The position numbers and the translations under genes were made by a program. Shown here piece by piece: positions 35,621-46,000 of a stretch of 46,082 nucleotides of DNA. The notes under the pieces are model-generated. The model had not been told where the DNA came from. It made no database searches and saw only the letters and a list, made by a program, of their open reading frames with translations. The first letter of the stretch is position 1. Each line of letters begins with the position of its first letter. Origin of the DNA: Lachnospiraceae bacterium (GTDB lineage Bacteria > Bacillota > Clostridia > Lachnospirales > Lachnospiraceae); contig JAEEIN010000165.1 in assembly GCA_016281385.1 (NCBI GenBank), positions 1 through 46,082 of the forward strand. The letters run 5' to 3'.

Positions 35621-35654
35621 GAAGGAACGGGATGTCCCCGTTCCTTCATTTTTT
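35621..35654. terminator. Terminator of the rubrerythrin gene, probably bidirectional
   Basis: Eleven-bp perfect stem (35621-35631 with 35637-35647, arms GAAGGAACGGG/CCCGTTCCTTC), 5-base loop, then ATTTTTTATT on the plus strand. On the minus strand a T5 run also follows after four bases, serving the convergent ATPase gene. Confidence 0.9.
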
Positions 35655-35693
35655 ATTGCATTTCGATATCCTTAAAAAGATTAACAAGAACAC

Positions 35694-36122
35694 TTACAAC
35701 GCTTTCTTCAACCTAAATAGTACCCTTCCCCCATTTTTCTCGTTAGCGAGTTCAAAAATTTCATCTTGCTGCAGCAAAAGGCTGCTGGGATTTCTGCCAA
35801 TAATAATATACTGGTTGTTCATATCTCCGGCGATGTATTGTCTCAATGAATCGTCCAAAAGAATGTCAGCATTATCAATAACAAACAGTTTTTCTTTAGC
35901 TTTTTTCAGAGAATTTTTGTATCCTTTGTTCTGATCAAGATAATTAAAACACTTTATTCTTTTATCTTCTGCTGATAATTCCTGAAGAAATGAGAAAACA
36001 GCAGACTTTCCGACCCCGGAATCCCCGACAATAAATGTTATATTCTGTGTCAGGTCAAAATCCACTTGATATGATGTATGTCTTGTAACTATTTTATCTG
36101 TAATCACCGGTTTAATCTTCAT
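35694..36122 (-). CDS. Small P-loop ATPase of an accessory cassette
   Basis: 142 residues. Walker A is GDSGVGKS at 33-40; Walker B is KLFVIDNAD near 79-86, followed by a polar residue pattern (IIIGRNPSS) that could be a sensor-1 strand. It is too short for a full AAA+ module with lid, and has no DNA-binding or membrane part, so it may be a minimal NTP-driven switch of the other cassette proteins. It starts 11 bases inside the DUF4869-like gene. The region is clearly more AT-rich than its neighbours. I do not know its function; a place in a conflict or defence system is inference from the context. Confidence 0.75.
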   Translation of the reverse strand: MKIKPVITDKIVTRHTSYQVDFDLTQNITFIVGDSGVGKSAVFSFLQELSAEDKRIKCFNYLDQNKGYKNSLKKAKEKLFVIDNADILLDDSLRQYIAGDMNNQYIIIGRNPSSLLLQQDEIFELANEKNGGRVLFRLKKAL

Positions 36123-36552
36123 CTGACCACCACTCCTTTAAAGCATCGTAAGAATCAAATTCAAGATTGCTTTTTTTACCCACCGCAATTACTTTTGTCA
36201 TTTCAAAAGAAATGAGCGGATAATCACAGGTAATATTCCCCTCTTCAAGGGTATAGATCACATCTAATGCATTTTCTCCGCATTCTCTGATATCAAAAAC
36301 CTTGTCAGTATTATAAATAATGTTGAGGACTGTCTTGCATCCTGTAGAAAGCTTATCAATATTCAAGATTCCGCCATCAAAACGTGACTTTATGGTGTAT
36401 TTATTCACCAGCTGTGACTGATCTATTTTTTTAATTATTTCTTCAGCTTTTTTATCCAGTTTCTCGACTGTATACTTATTAAAAAAAACATCATTCAGTT
36501 TAATAAGATCCATATCTTTGGGTATTGTCTTTATTTTGTATACTGTAATCAT
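36112..36552 (-). CDS. DUF4869-like protein of an accessory cassette
   Basis: 146 residues, no signal peptide or membrane segment. The middle (LSTGCKTVLNIIYNTDKVFDI ... CGENALDVI) resembles, from memory, the pattern LSGGVKTL ... CGDNCAKWI of DUF4869 proteins in gut Lachnospiraceae; this cannot be checked here. The C-terminus is acidic and Trp-rich (KEWWSDED). Its ATG overlaps the end of the broken upstream gene by four bases (ATGA), and its end overlaps the ATPase start by 11, so the frame is under coding selection in a tight unit. Function unknown. Confidence 0.65.
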   Translation of the reverse strand: MITVYKIKTIPKDMDLIKLNDVFFNKYTVEKLDKKAEEIIKKIDQSQLVNKYTIKSRFDGGILNIDKLSTGCKTVLNIIYNTDKVFDIRECGENALDVIYTLEEGNITCDYPLISFEMTKVIAVGKKSNLEFDSYDALKEWWSDED

Positions 36553-37000
36553 AAAAGTCCCACCTCACTAAGTGAATTTTGAAGTGCAGAATGCATTACA
36601 ATTGTTTTTCTCTTCGTCTCAGAATTCAGGTGTTCTCCATCCAATCCGCAAATATCATCAGCCTGTCGTTTTGTCCAAGTACAGCAGTCCTCCACAAAAC
36701 ATTCCCCCAGTTTGCTCTTCGTAGTGGCAAATCCGGTATTTTTTGTTATATCTTTTATCAGCAAAGACGCTAGCTGTTCCGAGTTCTTCGTAACATCATA
36801 CTTTGTCAACTCAAAAAAGCGTTCTTATTCCTCGGGACTAATACCTTCGGCAACCATTCGTAAAAATATTTCACGTGCCGCAAGGAATTTAGTTCTTTTT
36901 GTTTTTACCGGACAATTATATCTTTATCTAATGTTTCAAATATTTTGAGCCAAAATTCATATCCGGCTCCGGTGTCTTCACACCATACATATTTACTCAT
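36549..37000 (-). pseudogene. Broken gene of the accessory cassette, frameshift and stop
   Basis: A start ATG at 36998-37000 with AGAGGGG upstream opens a frame of 31 codons (MSKYVWCEDTGAGYEFWLKI...) ending at a TAA near 36906. The coding sense continues in another frame (VKTKRTKFLAAREIFLRMVA) with a second in-frame TAA between PEE and ERFF near 36830, then runs on to 36549 (LTKYDVTKNSEQLA ... DICGLDG ... SEVGLL). One missing C after GTC would restore the first break; a larger internal deletion is equally possible. The last 86 residues alone could start at a TTG (36809). The opening strand with Glu and later Phe-Trp is like the first strand of TOPRIM nucleases, a weak hint. Inactive as it stands. 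Confidence 0.7.
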
Positions 37001-37014
37001 CAAAAACGCCCCTC

Positions 37015-37209
37015 TTACTTTTTTTCAATTTCCATGCGTTCAAGTGCAAAACTAATACTAAGCATCAGAATATCATTTCTGGTTCTTCCGGTTTCTGCCG
37101 CGACCTTATCAAGATCCGCCAGCATATCTTTGGGCATTCTCATAGAAACAACCGCTGTCTCACCAGTATACTTTTGTTGTTCGATAACTAATTTATCCGA
37201 TCTATTCAA
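37015..37209 (-). CDS. Ribbon-helix-helix protein, likely regulator or antitoxin
   Basis: 64 residues from a TTG at 37207-37209 with AGGTGG just upstream. Residues 19-60 fit the CopG/Arc ribbon-helix-helix fold: a strand (AVVSMRMPKD), helix (MLADLDKVAAETG), turn, helix (TRNDILMLSISFALERM). Such dimers bind palindromic operators; a 16-bp palindrome stands 30 bases upstream. It is the first gene of the cassette, followed after 14 bases by the broken gene. It may repress its own operon, or act as an antitoxin, although no recognisable toxin is next to it. Confidence 0.8.
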   Translation of the reverse strand: MNRSDKLVIEQQKYTGETAVVSMRMPKDMLADLDKVAAETGRTRNDILMLSISFALERMEIEKK

Positions 37210-37239
37210 ATTTCCACCTCATTTTGGCAATAGTTCGTG

Positions 37240-37255
37240 TAATACAAATGTATTA
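37240..37255. promoter_or_regulatory. Palindrome upstream of the ribbon-helix-helix gene
   Basis: TAATACA and TGTATTA are perfect inverted arms around AA. It lies about 30 bases ahead of the TTG start, in an AT-rich promoter region. It fits an autoregulatory operator. Confidence 0.6.
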
Positions 37256-37326
37256 TTTATGAATAATATTACCATGTTCATCTCACTTTTACAATCGCTT
37301 GAAGTGCAATTTTGCCAAAAGTAAGA

Positions 37327-37350
37327 TGGCCGTGTCATTCGACACGGCCA
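37327..37350. terminator. Terminator of the APKTG surface protein gene
   Basis: Ten-bp perfect stem TGGCCGTGTC/GACACGGCCA with a 4-base loop. On the minus strand TCTTACTTTT follows, 28 bases after the stop codon at 37379. It insulates the accessory cassette from the surface locus. Confidence 0.75.
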
Positions 37351-37378
37351 TTTATATGTTTTAAAACCTATTGTTTCA

Positions 37379-38989
37379 TTACTGCTCGTTCTTTAACACT
37401 CTTTTCCTAAGGAAGCTGATACATCCAAGTCCTCCGACGGAAACAAACAGCAGGAAATACCAGATGCCTGCGTTATCTGCATCTCCCGTCTTTGGAGCGG
37501 TCGTTACCACGCTGTTTGTTTCTTTTTTGTCCGTATTGTCATCTGCGGGTGTACTTGCCGCCTCACTTATAACAACCTTTACACATGCTTCCGCGCTGTC
37601 CCAATGAGTGGAATCACCCACTGCTTTATACCATACATAGTAGGTTCCGGCATCGGTGGCTTGGGGAATTGCTGTACTCCAGCCGGGTTCCGGAGCATTT
37701 TTTGCATCCTTACCGATCACATACTGCATTGTTCCGCCATTAAGTGTTGAATTATCAACAGTCACCAAAGGCTTCGCAGTGCCGTCGTAGGTGCGGTCGT
37801 TAGCCTTGACGGTGGCAGGTACGGCCGTTTCTTTGTCAGTGATCGTCACTGTGATTGGCGTAGCGGCAAGGGCTTTATAATTGGTATCCTGCGCTACGGT
37901 GACATTTACTGTCACAGTACCCATATCGGAGCCTGAAGTCAGAACGCTTCCATTCAGCGAGCAGCCGTTTGTCTCGCCGCTTATTTCATAGCTGACTACC
38001 CCTGTTGCCTCATTAAGGGAAACATTATTTTTCAGATCGACGTTATTTCCGCCCACCATAACATTCGCTGTGCCGGTAACTGTTGCCGGATTGTCTGCCT
38101 GCGAAATTGTTACATCTAAATAAGCACCCGAAGAAGCCTTATAATCGGCTGCCTCTGTAACGATTGTTTTATACCAGACTCTGTAGGTTCCCGCATTCGT
38201 CTGGGCAGATGAGTCCTTCCAAAGCTCGCTGTCATCGGAAGGTGCGGTTGTCACATCAGTACCGGTTATGGCATATTTAACCGTTACTCCATCCGCCGTT
38301 GCGGGAGAAGGAGTTACGAGATTCTGTGCATTGCCGGAATAAACAAGATTTTCAGCCGCCTTGAATCGGGTGGCGAATTTTACCTGTGTCCATATAACAT
38401 TGCCATTACTGTCAAGAGTTTCTTCCTGACCATAATAGACCTTTTTATCCTTCATATCGAGCATGGCGAGCTGAAAATCAGGGTAATACTTTCCCCCTGT
38501 AGTTGTCCACAAATAGAAATACAGCCTGTTATCCGTATCTTTCGGAACCTGACCTTTTGTAAACTCAAATGTATAAGAACCTTTATAAGGACTGGAATCA
38601 CTGCCGTTAACACTGACAAAATCCATTTTATCAAGGACATTACTCATAGTGCTGTCCTTATTTCCGGCTGTTTCCCAATCTATGTTCTTAAGGCTGTCCT
38701 CATAAGAGTAGCTGGATGACCCATAGTAGGATACATATTCGCTCGAGCCACGGTAAATAGGTGCTTTGGTTACTACTACTGCGTTAGAACCGGTACCATA
38801 TGGCCATTGCCACTTTACTGTTATCGATGCAACGCTGCTATTGTCGTCATGTAATGTCACATCTCCGACCTCAGGTTGAAAATGAGCATAGTCACCTGCA
38901 TAAGCTTTCATGCTCATACCCGGCATCAGCCCGATCACAAGAGCGAGGCTGAGAAAAGCAGCGAATAATTGTTTCTTCTTCAATTTCAT
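37379..38989 (-). CDS. Sortase-anchored surface protein with Ig-like (MBG-type) domains
   Basis: 536 residues from the ATG at 38987-38989, eight bases after GGGAG; an ATG six bases earlier is too close to it. A signal peptide ends near AYA-G (residue 31). Residues 35-195 are an unassigned aromatic domain (YAHFQPEVGDVTLHD ...). Then come three Ig-like units of the MBG kind with the mark NAGTYRVWYK / DAGTYYVWYK. The C-terminus is a sorting signal: APKTGD, hydrophobic segment and RKR tail. The motif is APKTG rather than LPXTG. A class B sortase lies 120 bases away on the other strand and probably anchors it. Host-surface or substrate binding is a guess. The promoter region holds a C9 run. Confidence 0.88.
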   Translation of the reverse strand: MKLKKKQLFAAFLSLALVIGLMPGMSMKAYAGDYAHFQPEVGDVTLHDDNSSVASITVKWQWPYGTGSNAVVVTKAPIYRGSSEYVSYYGSSSYSYEDSLKNIDWETAGNKDSTMSNVLDKMDFVSVNGSDSSPYKGSYTFEFTKGQVPKDTDNRLYFYLWTTTGGKYYPDFQLAMLDMKDKKVYYGQEETLDSNGNVIWTQVKFATRFKAAENLVYSGNAQNLVTPSPATADGVTVKYAITGTDVTTAPSDDSELWKDSSAQTNAGTYRVWYKTIVTEAADYKASSGAYLDVTISQADNPATVTGTANVMVGGNNVDLKNNVSLNEATGVVSYEISGETNGCSLNGSVLTSGSDMGTVTVNVTVAQDTNYKALAATPITVTITDKETAVPATVKANDRTYDGTAKPLVTVDNSTLNGGTMQYVIGKDAKNAPEPGWSTAIPQATDAGTYYVWYKAVGDSTHWDSAEACVKVVISEAASTPADDNTDKKETNSVVTTAPKTGDADNAGIWYFLLFVSVGGLGCISFLRKRVLKNEQ

Positions 38990-39010
38990 TATCATGTCTC
39001 CCTTCGGCGT

Positions 39011-39040
39011 ATTCTAACAGCTAGCACTTTACCCCCCCCC
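39011..39040 (-). promoter_or_regulatory. Promoter region of the surface protein with a C9 homopolymer
   Basis: On the minus strand TAGAAT (39011-39016) could be the -10; the normal -35 place (39034-39039) falls within a run of nine G (plus-strand C 39032-39040). Changes in run length would move or alter the upstream promoter part, a classic phase-variation layout. There is no good alternative -35. Confidence 0.45.
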
Positions 39041-39113
39041 TATTAAATGAAAATTAACACAATTGTAAGATGTATCATGTTAATATTTCGTTGCCAGAAG
39101 GGATTTTTGATAT

Positions 39114-40022
39114 ATGCATATGAATTTAAACAATATCAAAAATATTATCTTAAAAGCAAAAAACTGCATATTATCAAACCGGCAAAGAACCTTTTACTGC
39201 GTAGTCTCTGCGGCACTTGCAATAATAGCGTTGTTCTCCGTGATCAGCATCATAAGGATACGGCATAGAAGTGCTATACAGCTTATGGATGTATCAAAAA
39301 CGCAGGAGCTCTTCACCGTCAGCAAGTCTGCAGAATTAACTGCAAAGGATCTGTCCTTAAATGACATATCATCTTCGGATGATGTAAAGCTTCCCCTTGT
39401 AACAGACGAGACCACAAATGAACCTGACGCATGGTATCTTAGCATCGACGTGGATTTGGAAGCGCTGAGTGAACAGAATACCGATATTGTGGGATGGATC
39501 TACTTTGAAAATGAGGAAAGCATAAGCTACCCCCTTCTTTTTTCCGGTGATGATCATTACCTTAGAAGAAACTATCTTGGTGAAAAGGATGTCGCGGGCT
39601 CAATCTACATTGACGGTCATAACGACCCTTCGCTCTCCGATGCCCACACTCTGATCTACGGCCACAACATGCGTAATCTTTCCATGTTCGGAAATTTAAA
39701 ATTATACAGGAACGAGGAAGGTTATTATGAAGGCCATCGGTATTTCCAGCTTATCACCAAAGAAGCGGCTTACCGTTATGAGATCTTCTCATATAAAGAA
39801 GTGGAAGTTCTGACCGGAGGGATCTATACGATATGGCATTATGTGGATGATGATTTTAAGGAATTCGTAAAGAATGAAATAATCGCCGGAAGCTATATCG
39901 ATGCAGAGCTTAATGTAGAAAATGATACGCACATAGTTACGCTGTCTACCTGCACTTATGAAAACCCTGACAACAGGTTTACTGTGAGTGCAGTAAGAGT
40001 GGACGAGCATAAATGGAAATAA
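39114..40022 (+). CDS. srtB: Class B sortase
   Basis: 302 residues. One N-terminal membrane anchor (about 28-48) and an extracellular catalytic domain from about 105. Catalytic residues are H184 (LIYGHNM), C280 (TLSTCTY) and R288 (NRF), in the order and spacing of class B sortases (NTDIVGWIYFEN at the start of the domain is also typical). It should join proteins with a sorting signal to the cell wall or to each other. The only visible candidate substrate is the divergent APKTG protein; the convergent giant protein at 40067 has no such signal. AAGGGA lies 10 bases before the chosen ATG. Confidence 0.93.
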   Translation: MHMNLNNIKNIILKAKNCILSNRQRTFYCVVSAALAIIALFSVISIIRIRHRSAIQLMDVSKTQELFTVSKSAELTAKDLSLNDISSSDDVKLPLVTDETTNEPDAWYLSIDVDLEALSEQNTDIVGWIYFENEESISYPLLFSGDDHYLRRNYLGEKDVAGSIYIDGHNDPSLSDAHTLIYGHNMRNLSMFGNLKLYRNEEGYYEGHRYFQLITKEAAYRYEIFSYKEVEVLTGGIYTIWHYVDDDFKEFVKNEIIAGSYIDAELNVENDTHIVTLSTCTYENPDNRFTVSAVRVDEHKWK

Positions 40023-40027
40023 TGCAG

Positions 40028-40067
40028 CACCCTCCCCACATCATTCTGTGAGGAGGGTGTATATTTT
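40028..40067 (+). terminator. Terminator of the sortase gene
   Basis: Long hairpin (40028-40040 with 40047-40059, one C/A mismatch, arms CACCCTCC and GGAGGGTG plus CACA/TGTG), 6-base loop, then TATATTTTTAC. It lies between the convergent sortase and giant-protein genes. Confidence 0.85.
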
Positions 40068-43000
40068 TACTCTATTTTCTTTGCTTTTATGTCAAACTTG
40101 ACAGTCTTTGTGCCGCCACACCGGTCGGATATGCCTTTTATCGTAACGCTTGCCTTGCCCTTCTTAACGTTGTTCTTGTAACTGTCTTCTACGATCACAT
40201 AGTCAACGCCGTGAATGAGCGGCTCTCCGTTCTTTCCGAATTTAACGACTATGTCTTCGCTTCCGATGGTCACGGGCTTTCCGCCAAGATAGGTCTGTGC
40301 GTTTATCGTTACCTTTGCCCCGGATATAAGCCTTTCAACGAATCTGAATTCGCCGGTTGCGGTTCCGCTGTAATTTCCTTTTCCGGTAACGGTCACAAGG
40401 ATCGTTGTGCCTGTTGGAATGATGTCTGTTGCTTCAACCACCGAGCCTTCCGCTCTTGTGACATTTTCTCCGGTCGTCTTATCCTTTACGATCGTGTCGT
40501 TCTTATAAGTATAAACAAAGGTTTTCTCATAATCGGTCTTTACTTTAAGTGCTTTTCCCGAATCAAGATCCGTAAGTTTGACTGTTGTCTTACAGATTCC
40601 TGCCTTATCCTTATACAAAACATCGCTGACAGAAAGTATTACCGAGGGGTCCGAAAGCGCCTTGCCGCTTATCGTAAAGGTCTTTTCGATCGTTCCCTTA
40701 AAGTTTCCCTTTCCTTTGATCGTTGCTTTTGCGACATTTTCGCCTGCGGTCAGTTTTGTATTGTTGCTGTGTTTAACCGTATAATCTTTTCCTTCGGAAA
40801 GGACTGTCTCGTCCCCGTCAGGATCCGTATAGGTAAGCTTTATGAAAGGCTTCGCCCCGCCTTTTGCATAAAGCGAAGTGCCGGTATAGTTTATAAGCGA
40901 AACCTTATCTCCCGCTATATCATATGCGGCAATCTTAAAGGTCTTGCTGAAGCTTCCCTTATATCCGCCGATTCCGGTAAAGGTTACCTTTGCTTTACCG
41001 GGAGATACGTTGTTTTTATAAGAAACAACATAATCCGTACCCTTTTTAAGAAGTGTCGAAATGCCTCCCTTTGTATAATAAAGGTCGATTCCGTAATTAT
41101 CGGATCCCGTTTTGGGCCCAGCGGGTTCGTACGCGTATCCCGTATATTCAAAGGTTTTTGTTTCTGCATTATAGAAATCTGAATACGAGACATCAAAGGA
41201 TCCCTTACTCTTCTCAAGATTCGTCACCGTAACGTTCTTTGAAACGGAAACGGCATTGATCTTAAAGGTCTTTCTGAGGGTTCCTTTATATTCTCCGATT
41301 CCTTCTATCAGAACTTCGGCTGTTCCGGCAAGCAGGTTGTTATCATAAGAAAGCTTATAATCCTTGCCGTATACAAGGACCTTTCCGCTGCTGCCCTTCT
41401 CCTTAATGACAAGAGTGTAATCTTTCCCGTTATTAACGGCTAACGTCTCATCTTCCGATGGTGTCCCCGCAAGAATTATCTTTTTACCCGAATACGTCTG
41501 ATCCGGTATCTTTGATACCTTCACGTTTGAGATAAGCTTTGCGGAAGAATCCGTGACGACATTAAGGCAGGTCGTCTGCGATTTGTAGTTGCCCATTCCC
41601 GTAACAGTGATCTTATAACTTCCGGGAGCGATGGCATCCTCTTCATAGGAAAGGGAATAATCCTTTCCTTCCTTCAGTTTGGTCCTCTTTCCGGAAAGCT
41701 CGTAATAGATTTCGGGCTTTCCTTTTCTGACACTTCCGTTGTACGAACTATATGCATCAATTATCTCTGCTCCGGAAATATCCAGGGGATTAATCGTAAA
41801 TGTTCGTGTCGCCGTTCCGATATAATTACCCTTTCCTTTTACGGTAACCGAGGGCGCTATGCTCTTGCCCTTTGAGTTTACCGACGTTGGATTACCGGCA
41901 TTTTTGTTGTTTTTATATGAAACCGTATAGTCGGAAGAAGAAAGACGCTTACCCATGTAATAAACATGTATTTCCGGCTTTATAGCCGCACCGCTGTAGT
42001 CGTATTCGCCGATCTCTTCTATCCATAAGCCCAGATTGACCACCGAGAAAGAAACGGGAATGACAATCTCCATACCACTGCCGGTTTTAAGAGTTACGTT
42101 ATCCGAATAATCTCCGTAGTTAAAACCTTGCTTTGCACTTACAGTTATCACGTTGCTTTCACCGGTCTTAACTGGCGCAGTATTATAGGATACATCATAA
42201 TGCTCACTGATCACATCCGTGAACGCCAGGCTTAAATATCCTGTATTTGTTATCGTAATACTCTTAGAAACCGTATCCGTATATCCGGGTTCGACCATTC
42301 CAAGATCGATTCTGTCGGAAGAAAGTTCATATCCGCGAAGGATCATATAGTGTGCGTAAAGCGTATGATCCTCCATTTTGGTCACTTTCGTATCGGAATT
42401 TACCTCGTCTCCGTCTTCTGATGAAGTGAACCATCCTAGGAACTGATATCCATCCTTCTGTGCTGAAGGCAAGGTTCCATATGTTCTTGCATAAACAACA
42501 TCTACGGAGTTTTCGGATACCGAACCTCCGGTTGCGTCAAGTGATACCTTGCAGGCTAATTCGCTTATTGTCTCTTTACAGGTTACGGAGCCAAAATAAT
42601 TGCCCTTTCCGGCTAAGGTAATGGTATATTCGCCGGGTTCCCTGGGATCCTCTGAATATGAAAGCGTATAGTCCGTGTCCTCGGCCAATCTGACTTTCTT
42701 ATCCGAAAGAACAAAGTACACCTCAGGTTTTCCTTTGTGAACCTCTCCGTCATATACTACTGACAGATCGTCAATTTCCGCTCCGGAAATATCTATAGGA
42801 AGTATAGTGAATTTTCTTTCGGCACTTCCTGAAAACTTACCCTTACCGACTACCTTTATGACAGGCGCTGACAGGTCAGATCCGAAAACATCGCTTCTGC
42901 AGGCATTTATATTGTTCTCATATGAGACGGTATAGTCATCTGCAGAAATTTCATTTCCGTCATAATAAACTTTTATATCCGGCTTGATCTCTTCACCGGT

Positions 43001-46000
43001 ATATACAAACTCCGTATCCGAATCAATCCGAAGGCCGACTTCGTGAGGAAGAACAACAAGACTTACCTTTATACACAGGGAGGCATTTTCTTCTGTCCTT
43101 ATTTCAATCGCTCCGTTATACTCGCCCGGAACATTAGATACATCCTTTTTTATTTCAATACTAAGCTCAAGTGTTTCTCCCGGCTTGATCGACGCATTTT
43201 CAGAAAGATTATGCGTAAAGAAATTAGAAGAAACATCTACATCCGAAATATGAACGGATCTGTTACCGGCGTTGGTAAGCAGGATCGTGCTCTTTCCGAT
43301 ATTTTCAGCATATTTGGGCACATTTCCAAAATCAGCTTTCGTTGTATCGGCGGTAAGATCGATCATCGGATTCTCATTTGAGATAAGAATATCCTTAACA
43401 ATCTCTCCCGAAGCATTGATGGGCTTCCTGAAGGTTTCGCCACTCCTTTGGTCTATCGCTACAATATCGCCGGTCGAGGGCTGCATCATATTAAGCTCCT
43501 CGGAAACGATGATCACACCTTTATTAGCATAAAGTGCCTCCCGTGTAGCCGCAGATGCATAGAGTTTTCCTGATTTTACGTTTATATTTCCATTGGACGA
43601 ATACAGGGCGTAATCATCCTGTGATACCACCTTGATATCGCCTCCGCTTATATCGATATCGCCGTCGATCAATATCTTTCCGTAAACCGTAAGCTTTCCT
43701 GTTTCGGCTCCAATGATCGACAAACTATACGCATTTGATTCATCGCAAACTATACCTTTACATGAGGCATTATCATCTTTTGATACTACGATCGTTGCAT
43801 TATCGATAAGAACATATTCCTCGTTCGAATTTAACGAAGAGGCGCTTACATCACCCATTAAAAAGAATCCAACCGATAAAAATATATCGATGCTGACTGT
43901 GACGTCCTGATCTGTGATCAGTTCAAGAGCTTCGTTATAATCACCCTTTTGAAGAGCCAATTTAGGAATGACAGTGATCATCCTGCTCTCACCCGGATCA
44001 ATCGCTTCGGTCCGGAATGATGCCGTAAAGGAATTGGAGCTTACATCGGTTATTGAAATCGGTTCAATTCCCGTATTCTTAACGATGAAAGTACCTGTGA
44101 CGTTATCGGTATGTCCCGGCTCTACATATCCAAGGGCGACAGACCCAACGGATGCTTCCAGATTGTAAATGGTCAAATCCGTATGCCAGTGAGCATATAA
44201 AGTAATATTCGCCGGCGTTACAACATAGGATTCCGCAGTAATCTTTTCTCCATCGGTTCTATCCGTAAACCAGCCAACAAAGTCATAATTCTCTCTGACA
44301 GGTACCGGTAATTCTCCGTACTTTTCGTTAAACGAAACATCCATTGAGTTTTGCGATACCGATCCGCCGTTTGCATCAAATGTAACGGTATAAGTATTTG
44401 GGCTCCAGATTGCGTACATCGAAAATGACGTGTTTTGCGGATCCGCAGGGCATGGTATCTTTGTTCCGGGCGTATAAATCGTATCATCACCGTCAGGATC
44501 AAAAGACCATCCAATAAAGGTATATCCGGATCTTTCACACTCATTTTCAAAAAGTGTTATCTCTCCCTGAGATGATTTAAGATCAGACATAATATCTGTG
44601 GGCGGATCGGAAGGCGTATTTCCATAAAAGGTGATACTGTATTTAACATCTTCCCACTGAGCATAAAGCGTCAGAACTTGACCTGAAGCGGCAGCATCTT
44701 TGATGGTTGCTCCATCAACAAAAGAATCCCCGTTTCCGTCAGGATCGGTGTTCCATCCTGTGAAGAACCATCCTTCGCGTACAAATGCATTCTCCGGTAA
44801 TTCGATCGTTTCACCCGTGGATACATCAAGCATAGGCATGGTTCCGCTTGTACTTCCGTTACCGTCAAAACGGATACGATACCTGTTGCTGGGAACAGCG
44901 TTTTTTGTGAAAGCTTTTACGCATATGTTTCCTATATCTGAGAAACTGTAGATTACAGAAGAGGGTTCTACCCACCTATTATCTGAATATACAAAGCTTT
45001 CTCCGGCTGTGCTCTCACAATAAAAATCTATCCAGGTATTATAAGTATGTCCGGACTCAACATCAACGTACTTATTTCCTTCCGTTTCAACAACTACCGA
45101 AAACCGGGTGTTTTTTGCCATTAAAACGGGAGAATCCAGATTTATAGTGTAATATCCTGCGTAAGTTGTTGTTCCTGACATCGTGGACACTAAAGTTCCC
45201 GACTCAGGCTCACCCTCTTTAACATTTTCATAAATCTTTATGGTATATGGCACATCAGATGCCTCGGATATGGCAAAGGAAACTGCCGTTAACATTTCTT
45301 CGGCCGTAGCTTTGATCGTAAATATATTAGCGACTTTATTTCTATTGGAGCTAAAGGTTTCGACACATCCGTCATACTGATAATTGTTATCATATGTATC
45401 TGCAGGAACAAAGATCTGCTGATACATATTCCTGCTGTTAAGGCTCTCGTCATAATATGATATCCACATATAGGAGTATCTGGACATTTCTGAGCGAGTT
45501 GTCCAGCTGTTTCTTAAAAGCCAGGCTCCGTTTCCCTCCGGCAGGATTCGATTGCCGGATACGTCAGTTAAAGTTGAGCTAAAGTTCTCGGCGGGAAAAT
45601 CATCATCCCAGCCAACCAAAGTTATTGCATGGTTCGTTTTTGTATTAAGCGTATAATAACTGTTATACTTTGAGTCGTAATATATATCGCTATAATAGAT
45701 ACTTCCTGCTACCGCACCGGATTCCATGATTGCTTCCTTAACCCCATCCCTGTTTGTGACAGAATCAAAGATCCTGACATCCTTAAGAATGGCAGCATCA
45801 TCGTACGCATACATATCATCGGGATCATCCGGCAGAGGACTGTAATGAGGGTATTCAAGGGCGCTCTCTTCCGTAGCACCCATCCATGTGGCGAGAGCTC
45901 TCCATGTAAATACGTTATTTCCGCCTCGCTCCATGTAATTCATGGTACTGGAGGTGTTCCCTGCAATCTCACCTGATTGAAGCTTTAAAGCTGTACGGTC

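Noticed and set aside
36880-36920. Programmed ribosomal frameshift rescuing the broken cassette gene
   Set aside because: The zero-frame stop comes before the A-rich run, the shift point (GTC-C) is not a slippery heptamer, and a second stop follows.
39047-39268. 73-residue plus-strand frame before the sortase
   Set aside because: It overlaps the sortase start in another frame, has no ribosome site, and gives a sequence without domain character.
40211-41182. 323-residue plus-strand open frame
   Set aside because: Antisense shadow of the repeat region of the giant surface protein; repetitive coding bias opens the opposite frame.
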